This document shows, in pieces, positions 1-6,183 of a stretch of 14,706 nt of DNA. Below the pieces are notes generated by a model. The model was given only the letters and a program-made list of their open reading frames with translations, was not told the DNA's origin and made no database searches. Position 1 is the first letter of the stretch, and every line of letters starts with the position of its first letter. The DNA comes from Candidatus Woesearchaeota archaeon (GTDB lineage Archaea > Nanobdellota > Nanobdellia > Woesearchaeales > GCA-2686295). The DNA is taken from contig NZBB01000043.1 in assembly GCA_002686295.1 (NCBI GenBank), positions 1 through 14,706 on the forward strand, read 5' to 3'. Made by a program: the position numbers and the translations under genes.

Positions 1-115
1 AAACATAATTTTAAAATGTTAAAAATAGTGAAATATGAAATGATTTTTGAGAATTTTTATAATAAATTAATTAGGAAATATTTATATTTTATGTAACTAT
101 TCAAGAATAGAAACG

Positions 116-123
116 TTTATATA
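116..123 (+). promoter_or_regulatory. TATA box for the gene at 156
   Basis: TTTATATA is centred about 26 nt before position 146, which predicts a leader of about 10 nt holding GGGTG (147-151) as the ribosome site. No other gene or structure is visible in 1-155, which is otherwise plain AT-rich sequence. Confidence 0.5.
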
Positions 124-155
124 GTCTTTAATCAATACAAAAAACAGGGTGTTTT

Positions 156-602
156 ATGGTTAATAAAAGTACAAATATTTGCTTTATAATTGAAGATTTA
201 TTGAAAACAAACTCTTTTTCTGAGATTGGAAAAGTATTTTCAGAAGGTTTGAAAAGAAAAAAACGAGATGTAATTGCCTTTGAAACTATTGATATTAATA
301 GATTAAGACACATCCAATCAGATACTATGAGAAAAATGAAATCCTATATGATAATGACAAATATTCATAATCAAACACCATATGAAATAGAGTTTAAAAG
401 AGAATTAAATAAAAATAGTTTGCTTGGTTTGATAAAAGAATTGCTGAATGAAAATGGAAATAAATATTATGAATCAATAGGAAAAGCAGTTTATAAAGGT
501 TCAAAAAAATATTTGAAAAAAAATCCTTTAGCAGAAAACACAAATTTCTATCAGTTTAGAGAATATAGAAGTATACTATCAGAATTAGAGAAACTGCTTT
601 AA
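156..602 (+). CDS. Hypothetical helical protein upstream of PIN-PhoH
   Basis: I do not recognise this 148-residue protein. It is lysine-rich and predicted mostly helical, has a single Cys near residue 9, and shows no signal peptide or membrane segment, so it is probably cytoplasmic. The ATG at 156 is preceded by GGGTG (147-151) and a TATA box at 116-123. Its stop (600-602) lies about 10 nt before the preferred PhoH start, so the two are likely co-transcribed. A role tied to the RNase/ATPase downstream is an inference from position only. The residues around 95-125 (NENGNKYYESIGKAVYKGSK) are rich in Lys and Tyr and could bind nucleic acid, but no motif proves it. Confidence 0.75.
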   Translation: MVNKSTNICFIIEDLLKTNSFSEIGKVFSEGLKRKKRDVIAFETIDINRLRHIQSDTMRKMKSYMIMTNIHNQTPYEIEFKRELNKNSLLGLIKELLNENGNKYYESIGKAVYKGSKKYLKKNPLAENTNFYQFREYRSILSELEKLL

Positions 603-612
603 AGTGAGAACA

Positions 613-2097
613 ATGGATCAATATTTTGTAACAGACACAAATATTTATTTATTGGATGCTTTAGAAGCAATATATTCATTTGCTCCAAAAAGAAATGATA
701 TTAGAAATTTTCTAATTATTCCTTATGTAGTTCTTGAAGAGATTGATTCTTTTAAGAAAGAGCAACATAGTTCAAGAGGATTGAATGCACATTTATTTTC
801 AAGAGAATTAAAAAAGATTTCTCAAACAAAAAAACAAAAACTTTCAAAAGGAGTAGAAATAAGCAAAAATTACTATGTGAAAGTAGAATATGATTATAAT
901 GATTCATTAGAAAAAAAACTTCTAAGACAATATCATGGAAAAGAAAATGACAATATAATACTTTCAATAGCAAACACTATAAAAGAAAGAAATAAAGGAG
1001 AAGTTGAACTTGTAACAAATGATTCAAATTTATTTATTAAAGCAGAATCAATTGGATTAAATGCTTCAGACTGGAGAGCTGCAAAATCAATAGAAAAATA
1101 CCGTGATATTTACAAAGGTTGGAGAGAAATAACTGTTGAAGACAAAATAATAGATTACTTTATAAGCTCAAAACAAGCCATGCCTTTAGAAGAGCTAAAC
1201 ATAGAATCGCTTATTCCTAATGAATATTTAATACTAAAGAGTTCAAACTATAAAATTAATTCTTTTAAAGAAGGAGAACTAAATAATAGAGATTTTGTGC
1301 TAGTTTCTTATAAAAAAAGAATTATTGGTTTAAAAAATGGAGGATACATAAAAGTTCCATATCTAGCAGGAAAGAAATCAAACATACTTGGAATAAATTC
1401 AAGAAACATACAACAAAGCTTAGCTTTAAACGCACTTTTAAGAAGAGATATTAGACTAGTGAATCTTATTGGTCCTGCAGGAACTGGAAAAACAATACTT
1501 AGTGTTGCAACAGGACTATACCAATTAAGAACTAATAATTCAAGAAAGAAAAACAATATTTACGAAACATTAGTTATTGGAAGACCTAATATTTCCATGG
1601 GACCAGAATTAGGATATCTTCCAGGCAATATAAAGGAAAAAATGGAGCCATGGATGAATCCTATATTTGATAATATAACTGGTACTATGAAAGAAGAATT
1701 GGTAAAAAAAATTCATAACTCGCCTACAAAGAGAAAAGCTCTTTCAGAATTAAAATCTGGAGAAATGGAAGATTATCTTCTTGACAATGAATTCATTGAG
1801 ATACAACCATTACAGCATATAAGAGGTCGTTCTAGAGAAAACGTGTATATGATAATAGACGAAGCACAAAATCTTGATCCTTTGGAAGTTAAAACAATAA
1901 TAACCAGAATAGGAGATAATTCAAAGATAATTCTTACAGGAGATCCACAACAGATTGACAAGAAAGGACTTAATGAACTAACTAACGGATTGTGTTTTGC
2001 TTCAGAACGAATGAAACTTGAAGAAATAACTGCAACAATTTTTTTAAAAGATGGTGAAAGAAGTAAATTAGCAACTTTAGGTTCAAAATTACTATAA
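613..2097 (+). CDS. PIN domain-PhoH family ATPase (RNase/RNA helicase type)
   Basis: This 494-residue protein joins an N-terminal PIN nuclease domain to a C-terminal PhoH P-loop ATPase. The PIN part shows VTDTN near residues 6-10 (acidic D8), an acidic LEEID patch and VTNDSN further on. The PhoH part shows Walker A GPAGTGKT (287-294), Walker B IIDEAQN (414-420) and LTGDPQQID (441-449). Known two-domain relatives (mycobacterial PhoH2, Bacillus YlaK-like proteins) couple RNA unwinding with cleavage; that activity is inferred here. A GTG at 604 also opens the frame, but GTGAG (604-608) looks like the Shine-Dalgarno for the ATG at 613, and PIN domains start close to the first Asp, so I prefer 613. 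The stop overlaps the convergent ZPR1 stop by 6 bp. Confidence 0.93.
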   Translation: MDQYFVTDTNIYLLDALEAIYSFAPKRNDIRNFLIIPYVVLEEIDSFKKEQHSSRGLNAHLFSRELKKISQTKKQKLSKGVEISKNYYVKVEYDYNDSLEKKLLRQYHGKENDNIILSIANTIKERNKGEVELVTNDSNLFIKAESIGLNASDWRAAKSIEKYRDIYKGWREITVEDKIIDYFISSKQAMPLEELNIESLIPNEYLILKSSNYKINSFKEGELNNRDFVLVSYKKRIIGLKNGGYIKVPYLAGKKSNILGINSRNIQQSLALNALLRRDIRLVNLIGPAGTGKTILSVATGLYQLRTNNSRKKNNIYETLVIGRPNISMGPELGYLPGNIKEKMEPWMNPIFDNITGTMKEELVKKIHNSPTKRKALSELKSGEMEDYLLDNEFIEIQPLQHIRGRSRENVYMIIDEAQNLDPLEVKTIITRIGDNSKIILTGDPQQIDKKGLNELTNGLCFASERMKLEEITATIFLKDGERSKLATLGSKLL

Positions 2098-2616
2098 CTT
2101 AACAGTCTTATCAGATATTATAGCAGAATTTCCTTCAGGATCTTCCATTGTTATCTTGAGTTTTTCCTGACCCCACATTATTCTCGTGAGCTTTTTCACA
2201 ACATTTTTTGCTTTCTTTCTATCTGATTTATCGTCTGCTTCATCTCTTATATTCTCTGCTTGTTTTTTCATTCTATTAAGAAGACCTTCAATATTGGTGA
2301 CATAACCATTAGATGATGAACCTGGTTCAATACCACCCAATCTTCCAAATTTAATAGTTGCCTTACTTGATTTAATTACTCTTATTTTCATATCTTCTTC
2401 AGAATCAACTTCTATTGCTTGTTTTGATGGAGGATGTTTATCAACCGCCTCAACATCTGCTTTATGATAATTACAATTATTGCAATCCATTGAAAATATG
2501 AATACTTTTCCAAAAAAAGGAATATCTCTTTCAACCTCACTAAGAGTTAAAGTTTTTTTATTACAAAAAGCACATGTTTCTCCTTCCAAAACATTCATTT
2601 CATCTTTTTCAACCAT
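2092..2616 (-). CDS. ZPR1-type zinc-finger protein
   Basis: This 174-residue protein matches the archaeal single-domain ZPR1 family. The zinc finger uses C15-x2-C18 and C45-x2-C48 around the family segment RDIPFFGKVFIFSMDCNNC. A conserved beta-rich domain follows, with the FGRLGGIEPGSSSNGYVTN stretch near residues 92-110, then a helical segment (MKKQAENIRDEADD). Eukaryotic ZPR1 binds eEF1A and acts as its folding chaperone; archaeal versions have one module, and their partner is not evident from this sequence. The start follows GGTATGAG (about 2619-2626), and a TATA-like element lies near 2636-2643, giving a very short leader. It converges on PhoH with a 6 bp overlap of the 3' ends. Confidence 0.92.
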   Translation of the reverse strand: MVEKDEMNVLEGETCAFCNKKTLTLSEVERDIPFFGKVFIFSMDCNNCNYHKADVEAVDKHPPSKQAIEVDSEEDMKIRVIKSSKATIKFGRLGGIEPGSSSNGYVTNIEGLLNRMKKQAENIRDEADDKSDRKKAKNVVKKLTRIMWGQEKLKITMEDPEGNSAIISDKTVKL

Positions 2617-2635
2617 TTCTCATACCTACAAACAA

Positions 2636-2643
2636 TTTATAGC
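2636..2643 (-). promoter_or_regulatory. TATA box for ZPR1
   Basis: On the minus strand this reads GCTATAAAT-like. Its centre lies about 25 nt from the ZPR1 ATG (2616). A second TATATA lies at 2644-2650. Either would give a leaderless or 5-nt-leader transcript separate from sepF. Confidence 0.4.
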
Positions 2644-2673
2644 ATATATACATATAATGTTAATATTTAGAAC

Positions 2674-3060
2674 TTACTCCACATTATTTGTAGACTTAGT
2701 TCTGTAAACCTCTGCAAAACTTGGTGTTACAACAATGAAGTCTTCACCAAATCCTGCTATGTCTCCTTCTATAGCATCACAAGTTTTCTTAAGCTTGTTA
2801 ATGGCTCTTTTCAATTCAACTAAGTCTTTGTCTTTCAATGGTTTAATATTGACCAACGCAATTGTTTGGCCTCCTCTCAAGGAATCTAGAATTTCTTTTA
2901 TATCAGAGAAATCTTCCATTATAAATGGTCTGACAACAACTTTTTCTAATCGTTTATTTTCAGCTTCCGTATCTATCTCTACGTATTCTCCTCCACCTTC
3001 CTCTTCTTCAAATTCAGGTTTCTTTTTTAGATTTTTTAGTGCTGAAAAAAGATTCTTCAT
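2674..3060 (-). CDS. sepF: SepF-like cell division protein
   Basis: This 128-residue protein fits archaeal SepF. The N-terminus MKNLFSALKNLKKK is an amphipathic helix of the membrane-anchoring kind, followed by an acidic, Gly-rich linker (EEEEGGGEY). The C-terminal domain holds VVVRPFIMEDFSDIKEILDS, the GGQTIALVNI strand and the dimer core ending IAGFGEDFIVVTP. In archaea with FtsZ, SepF tethers FtsZ to the membrane at the division site; that role is inferred here from the family. The ATG is preceded by a strong AGGAGG (complement of 3069-3074) and a TATA box at 3099-3107, giving a leader of about 17 nt. No ftsZ is in the window. Confidence 0.9.
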   Translation of the reverse strand: MKNLFSALKNLKKKPEFEEEEGGGEYVEIDTEAENKRLEKVVVRPFIMEDFSDIKEILDSLRGGQTIALVNIKPLKDKDLVELKRAINKLKKTCDAIEGDIAGFGEDFIVVTPSFAEVYRTKSTNNVE

Positions 3061-3098
3061 AATATTTTCCTCCTATAATATTTGATTTACAATACAAG

Positions 3099-3107
3099 TA
3101 TATAAAT
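3099..3107 (-). promoter_or_regulatory. TATA box for sepF
   Basis: ATTTATATA on the minus strand is centred about 26 nt before a start site near 3077, just upstream of the AGGAGG ribosome site at 3069-3074. Confidence 0.5.
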
Positions 3108-3116
3108 TTTACGATT

Positions 3117-3941
3117 TTATCTCAGCATAGCAGCGCCTATGACTCCTGAACTATCACCTAATTTGTTCTTTACAATTCTAAAGTTCATTTGAGTATGTTT
3201 TTTAACTTCTACAATTAATCTTCTGTAAATTGAAAGATTGCTAAGTCCTCCGCCTAAAACTATTATTTCTGGTTTGTGAAGCTTCATTATTTCTGATAAT
3301 CCTTTTGCCAAATAAACATGTGTTTCCTTGACTATCTCTTTAGCAATTGTTTCTTTTGATGAAAAAATCTTTTTAGGATTTGGATTAGTTATTTTTCCAC
3401 CTTTTGATTTATACCTTTTTACGATTGCAGGTCCGGAACAAAGATTCTCAAACCTTTCCGAGTTAATAAATACCGTGTGACCAAATTCTCCTGCTTCTCC
3501 TTTCTTACCTTTGAAAAGCACATCATTTTTTATTATTCCTCCTCCAATACCAGTTCCTATTATCAATCCAACCGCATTCTTATATCCTTTTGTAGCTCCA
3601 AACATGTGTTCTGCAACTGCAAAACAATTTGCATCATTTTCCTGAAGAACTTTTTTAGCCAGTTTTTTCTCAAGTAATAAAGACATATTTAATCCTTCCA
3701 ATGATTTCAAATTCGGAGAAAAAACAAGTTTTCCTTTGGTTATTATTCCTGCTATGCTTAAACCTATTTTTTTAACTTTATCACTATCGAGCGATTTTAT
3801 AACATATAACAGGTTTTTCAGGATTTTTCTCCGACCTTTATTTGATTCTGTCTTATACCTTAATTTCTTTATTATTAAGCCTTTATCTGTTACAAGAGCT
3901 CCTTCAATCTTTGTTCCGCCAATATCTATTCCTAATCTCAT
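3117..3941 (-). CDS. ROK family sugar kinase, zinc motif missing
   Basis: A 274-residue ROK kinase. It shows the phosphate loop DIGGTK (6-11), catalytic Asp in END (D103), the GTGIGGG loop (129-135), GEAGEFGH (148-155) and VLGGGLS near the C-terminus. ROK kinases phosphorylate glucose, fructose, N-acetylglucosamine or N-acetylmannosamine with ATP; the exact sugar cannot be read here. Unusually, the zinc site C-x-C-G-x2-G-C-x-E that normally follows the His of GH is gone: after H155 only C168 (ENLCSG) remains, and the protein is shorter than the usual 290-320 residues. There is no DNA-binding N-terminus, so it is a kinase rather than a repressor. It starts 21 nt after the Cse60-like stop without a clear Shine-Dalgarno, so the two may share a transcript. 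Confidence 0.9.
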   Translation of the reverse strand: MRLGIDIGGTKIEGALVTDKGLIIKKLRYKTESNKGRRKILKNLLYVIKSLDSDKVKKIGLSIAGIITKGKLVFSPNLKSLEGLNMSLLLEKKLAKKVLQENDANCFAVAEHMFGATKGYKNAVGLIIGTGIGGGIIKNDVLFKGKKGEAGEFGHTVFINSERFENLCSGPAIVKRYKSKGGKITNPNPKKIFSSKETIAKEIVKETHVYLAKGLSEIMKLHKPEIIVLGGGLSNLSIYRRLIVEVKKHTQMNFRIVKNKLGDSSGVIGAAMLR

Positions 3942-3962
3942 AATTTTTTAAACAAAAACGTT

Positions 3963-4415
3963 TCATATTGCGTTAAACTGTGGAGTTGTTTGAGTAGTTG
4001 ATTGTGGTTGAGCTTGTGGTTGAGCTTGTGGTTGTTGAATTGCTCCTGATTCCGATCTTGATTCCGAAATATATATTATTAAAGCTGTATATCCACCTGT
4101 TTGAGAATCAAAATCACCCCATTCAGTGTATTTTATGTCAACAACCTGTTTATTAGAAATGAAGGCGTTAACCTGCTGTTCTATCTCTACTTCGCTAACT
4201 ACAGCAATCAATCTTGCCTGAACTTGTCTTGTCGGCACTCCCTGAGCATACAGAACAAAAGCAGTGTATGCTCCGTGTTCATCTTTATAACTAACCCATT
4301 CTGTCAATTTAATGTCAATAACGTTTTTTCCAATTATAAAAGAATTTATTTTTTGCTCCAGTTCTGCATCTCCTGTTGCAGTTATAACTTTTGTTTGCAT
4401 ATCAAAATCACCCAT
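3963..4415 (-). CDS. Tandem Cse60-like domain protein with Q/P-rich tail
   Basis: This 150-residue protein has two copies of a domain of about 50 residues. Copy 1 (about 7-57) has ELEQKINSFI, VIDIKLTEW and GAYTAFVLY; copy 2 (about 66-116) has EIEQQVNAFI, VVDIKYTEW and GGYTALIIY. The pattern (acidic helix plus N-x-F, then VxDIKYT, then YxAxIxY) resembles the small Cse60 (DUF2758) family known from bacterial sporulation genes, where function is unknown; this match is from memory and moderate. The tail is disordered (PQAQPQAQPQSTTQTTPQ) and encoded by a 12-bp tandem repeat. A TATA-like element at 4435-4442 lies about 25 nt upstream of ATG 4415, supporting a leaderless start. Met6 (4400) follows GGTGAT and is the alternative. 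Confidence 0.8.
   Translation of the reverse strand: MGDFDMQTKVITATGDAELEQKINSFIIGKNVIDIKLTEWVSYKDEHGAYTAFVLYAQGVPTRQVQARLIAVVSEVEIEQQVNAFISNKQVVDIKYTEWGDFDSQTGGYTALIIYISESRSESGAIQQPQAQPQAQPQSTTQTTPQFNAI
4004..4034 (-). repeat. 12-bp tandem repeat encoding the QAQP tail
   Basis: The plus-strand unit GTGGTTGAGCTT occurs at 4004-4015 and 4016-4027, with a partial third copy at 4028-4034. It encodes the PQAQPQAQPQ part of the Cse60-like protein's tail. Slippage at this repeat would change tail length in steps of four residues without breaking the frame. Confidence 0.85.
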
Positions 4416-4434
4416 TTTAGAGTGTAATAATGTT

Positions 4435-4442
4435 TTTTAAAT
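4435..4442 (-). promoter_or_regulatory. TATA box for the Cse60-like gene
   Basis: ATTTAAAA on the minus strand is centred about 24-25 nt from ATG 4415, the spacing expected for a leaderless start. Confidence 0.4.
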
Positions 4443-4446
4443 GTTT

Positions 4447-4632
4447 TTAATCATTATATGTTGATGATGAATTCTTTTTTAGCCATTCTGGAAAAGCTTT
4501 TTCAAAAGGACTGTATGGTCCGTTTTTTATGTATTCCAGACATTCATAGAGCTTATTCTCTTCTTTTTTCAATGTTTTAATATGTCTTCTTATTCTTTTT
4601 TCTAAATCCTTATCTTTTTTAGATAGTTTCAT
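4447..4632 (-). CDS. Small basic hypothetical protein
   Basis: A 61-residue protein I do not recognise. Residues 1-32 form a strongly charged, probably coiled-coil helix (KKDKDLEKRIRRHIKTLKKE), followed by a short Pro/aromatic segment (GPYSPFEKAFPEWLKK). There is no signal or membrane segment. Its ATG overlaps the stop of the upstream 120-residue gene by 4 bp (ATGA at 4629-4632), so the two are translationally coupled and are probably partners. That coupling is the main reason to believe so small a frame is real. Confidence 0.65.
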   Translation of the reverse strand: MKLSKKDKDLEKRIRRHIKTLKKEENKLYECLEYIKNGPYSPFEKAFPEWLKKNSSSTYND

Positions 4633-4991
4633 GCTGAATAAACCTCTTTTTTATATGGCAATAATTCTGACTCAAGAATTATTTGTTTTTGAAATCTTTT
4701 CTCTAAATAATCACAAACTGCAAGAAATATTTCGTGATTAGGATTGTTAAACCATTTACTTCCGAGTCTACTAGTTATTCTATGATAAATAAATAATGCT
4801 TTTGGTTTGAAAAAATAGTTATTTATCATTAAATTAAATCCTTTTTTCTCATAACTGCTTCTCTCAAAAAATTCGAGCTCTATCAAAGGAAACAAGAAAT
4901 CATTATTTTTCTCAACAACCGCTAAGTTATAAGGTTCAGCAGCTAAAGCCAGTTCATCAAATAATTTATCTTCAAGACTTTTTTCATTCAT
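4629..4991 (-). CDS. Hypothetical protein, first gene of a two-gene operon
   Basis: A 120-residue protein I do not recognise. It has an acidic N-terminus (NEKSLEDKLFDELALAAEPY) and many aromatic residues (FLFPLIELEFFE, NYFFKPKALFIYH), which suggests a compact alpha/beta fold. No catalytic motif, signal peptide or clear membrane span is visible. The ATG at 4991 lies 26 nt from the centre of a TTTAAA box (5015-5020), with no Shine-Dalgarno, so the transcript is probably leaderless. It is coupled by ATGA overlap to the 61-residue gene downstream. Confidence 0.7.
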   Translation of the reverse strand: MNEKSLEDKLFDELALAAEPYNLAVVEKNNDFLFPLIELEFFERSSYEKKGFNLMINNYFFKPKALFIYHRITSRLGSKWFNNPNHEIFLAVCDYLEKRFQKQIILESELLPYKKEVYSA

Positions 4992-5014
4992 AGAATAAAA
5001 GAGATTCTTATGTC

Positions 5015-5020
5015 TTTAAA
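5015..5020 (-). promoter_or_regulatory. TATA box for the leaderless gene at 4991
   Basis: TTTAAA is centred at about 5017.5, which is 26 nt from the A of the start codon at 4991. This is typical spacing for transcription starting on the start codon. Confidence 0.45.
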
Positions 5021-5054
5021 TTTCTTTAGATTGAAGCTTCAAAAAAAAGAAAAA

Positions 5055-5063
5055 ATATAAAAA
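5055..5063 (+). promoter_or_regulatory. TATA box for the ferredoxin gene
   Basis: ATATAAAAA is centred near 5059, predicting transcription from about 5084, just before the GAGGT ribosome site (5087-5091). Confidence 0.5.
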
Positions 5064-5097
5064 GAAATTCTTTATAGAGTTTTATTGAGGTATTTTT

Positions 5098-5325
5098 ATG
5101 GCTGGATTTAAAATTATTTATGATAGGGATGCTTGTATTGGTGCAGCTGCTTGTGCTGCTCTTGACCCTGAAAGGTTTGAAATGAATGATGACGGCAAGG
5201 CTGATTTGCTGAAAGGAAAAGAGGATAAGCCAGGATTATGGATTCTGAAAATTGAAGAGCTTGGTGAAGCTCAAGAGGCAGCTGAATCTTGCCCTGTTGA
5301 TGCAATAAAAATAGAAGAGTTGTAA
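5098..5325 (+). CDS. Ferredoxin with three cluster cysteines
   Basis: A 75-residue single-cluster ferredoxin. The binding motif is C13-x5-C19 (CIGAAAC) plus C65 followed by Pro (SCPVDAI). The usual second cysteine of C-x2-C-x2-C is Ala16, so the protein most likely holds a 3Fe-4S cluster, as in actinobacterial P450 ferredoxins, or a 4Fe-4S cluster with a non-Cys ligand. It would act as a soluble one-electron carrier. GAGGT (5087-5091) is a good ribosome site with 6 nt spacing. A glutaredoxin reading frame begins 2 nt after the stop, so both are probably on one transcript and part of an iron-sulfur or redox module with the convergent IscA-like gene. Confidence 0.92.
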   Translation: MAGFKIIYDRDACIGAAACAALDPERFEMNDDGKADLLKGKEDKPGLWILKIEELGEAQEAAESCPVDAIKIEEL

Positions 5326-5327
5326 GG

Positions 5328-5574
5328 ATGAATCTCACATTATACATCGGTAATGGCTGTCCTTATTGCAAACTGGTTACTAATTTTTTGGAAGAAAATA
5401 ATATAAATATTTCTGTAAAAGAAACATGGCAGAATGAGAATAATAAAAAAAGAATTATTAGAACTTGCAGGTTTTCCTCAAGTTCCTTGTTTAAAGATTG
5501 ATGATAATTACATGCATGAATCTCTTGACATAATTGAAAAATTAAAAAATATTTTTCTTAAAAAAACAGATTAA
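5328..5574 (+). pseudogene. Glutaredoxin-like protein, frame broken at a run of seven A
   Basis: Frame 1 from ATG 5328 gives LYIGNGCPYCKLVTNFLEE, with the CPYC active site at residues 11-14, as in glutaredoxin/NrdH thiol reductases. After the A7 run (5445-5451) the glutaredoxin homology continues in the +1 frame: KELLELAGFPQVPCLKIDDN, with the cis-Pro element QVP, then HESLDIIEKL, ending at TAA 5572-5574. The original frame stops at 5499-5501. Removing one A restores a protein of about 81 residues, the usual glutaredoxin size. The cause may be a true mutation, a sequencing or assembly error, or polymerase slippage on A7. The ATG follows AAGG directly and lies 2 nt after the ferredoxin stop. 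The 3' end overlaps the IscA-like gene's stop by 4 bp at TTAA. Confidence 0.85.
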
Positions 5575-6131
5575 TTGAACGAGTCTCCACAACCACAACT
5601 ATTTTCTGCGTTTGGATTGCTTATTTTGAATCCTGAACCTTGAAGGCTGTCAACATAGTCTATTTCTGTTCCTTTTAACATATCCAATGTTTCTTTGTTA
5701 ACACGCATTTCCACTCCATTTGATTTAATAACAACATCTTTTTCTAAGTGTTTATTGTCAAAATCAAGACTGTATTTACTTCCAGAGCAACCTCCTGAAA
5801 TAACTTCAACTCTTAAGAAATGATCTTTCTTTTTATCTTTTTTCAATAGCTCTTTCACCTTCTTTGATGCTTTTTTTGTTATTGTTATTGAATCAGGATT
5901 TCTCTCCTGTTCTGAAGCTAACTTATTTATTTTATCAATCATTGTTTTTATTTCTTTTTCATTTTTTCCATGACCTGCAAGTCCTTGTTCAAGTGTTTCC
6001 CAGTTTGCAGCTCCACATCCTACACAGTGTATTCCTTCTGCAATCAATATTTCTACTGCTTCCGGCACCTGTTGTACAGCATCACCTATGGTTGTGTCTT
6101 TAGTAATTAGTTGTTTTGTTTGTTGTTTCAT
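5571..6131 (-). CDS. DUF1858-IscA fusion, A-type iron-sulfur carrier
   Basis: This 186-residue protein has two domains. Residues 8-70 are a DUF1858 domain (ITKDTTIGDAVQQVPEAVEI, then HCVGCG with C36 and C39), a helical unit often linked to redox or hybrid-cluster proteins. Residues 81-186 are a HesB/IscA/ErpA A-type carrier with the three ligands C115 (SGGCSGS), C179 and C181 (SCGCGD), so the domain looks active. A-type carriers receive and pass on Fe-S clusters; the DUF1858 cysteines may add a redox or second metal site (inference). AGGAGG (complement of 6139-6144) precedes the ATG. Facing ferredoxin and glutaredoxin genes fit an Fe-S assembly setting. No IscU or SufBC gene is in the window. 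Confidence 0.93.
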   Translation of the reverse strand: MKQQTKQLITKDTTIGDAVQQVPEAVEILIAEGIHCVGCGAANWETLEQGLAGHGKNEKEIKTMIDKINKLASEQERNPDSITITKKASKKVKELLKKDKKKDHFLRVEVISGGCSGSKYSLDFDNKHLEKDVVIKSNGVEMRVNKETLDMLKGTEIDYVDSLQGSGFKISNPNAENSCGCGDSFN

Positions 6132-6168
6132 AATAAAAACCTCCTAAAATCTTTTTGTTATAAAAACA

Positions 6169-6181
6169 ATTGTTTAACAAT
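6169..6181. promoter_or_regulatory. Inverted repeat upstream of the IscA fusion
   Basis: ATTGTT-T-AACAAT is a perfect 6-bp inverted repeat around one base, lying 38-50 nt upstream of the IscA-fusion ATG and directly after the stop of the arginase-fold gene. It could be an operator for an Fe-S or redox regulator, or part of the AT-rich core promoter. In such AT-rich sequence chance is a real alternative. Confidence 0.3.
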
Positions 6182-6183
6182 AG

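Noticed and set aside
604..612. GTG start for PIN-PhoH
   Set aside because: GTGAG here is well placed as the ribosome site for the ATG at 613, and the PIN Asp is already close to the N-terminus. The GTG cannot be fully excluded.
5114..5347. 77-residue frame antisense to the ferredoxin
   Set aside because: The plus strand encodes a clear ferredoxin with cluster cysteines; the antisense frame has no recognisable domain.
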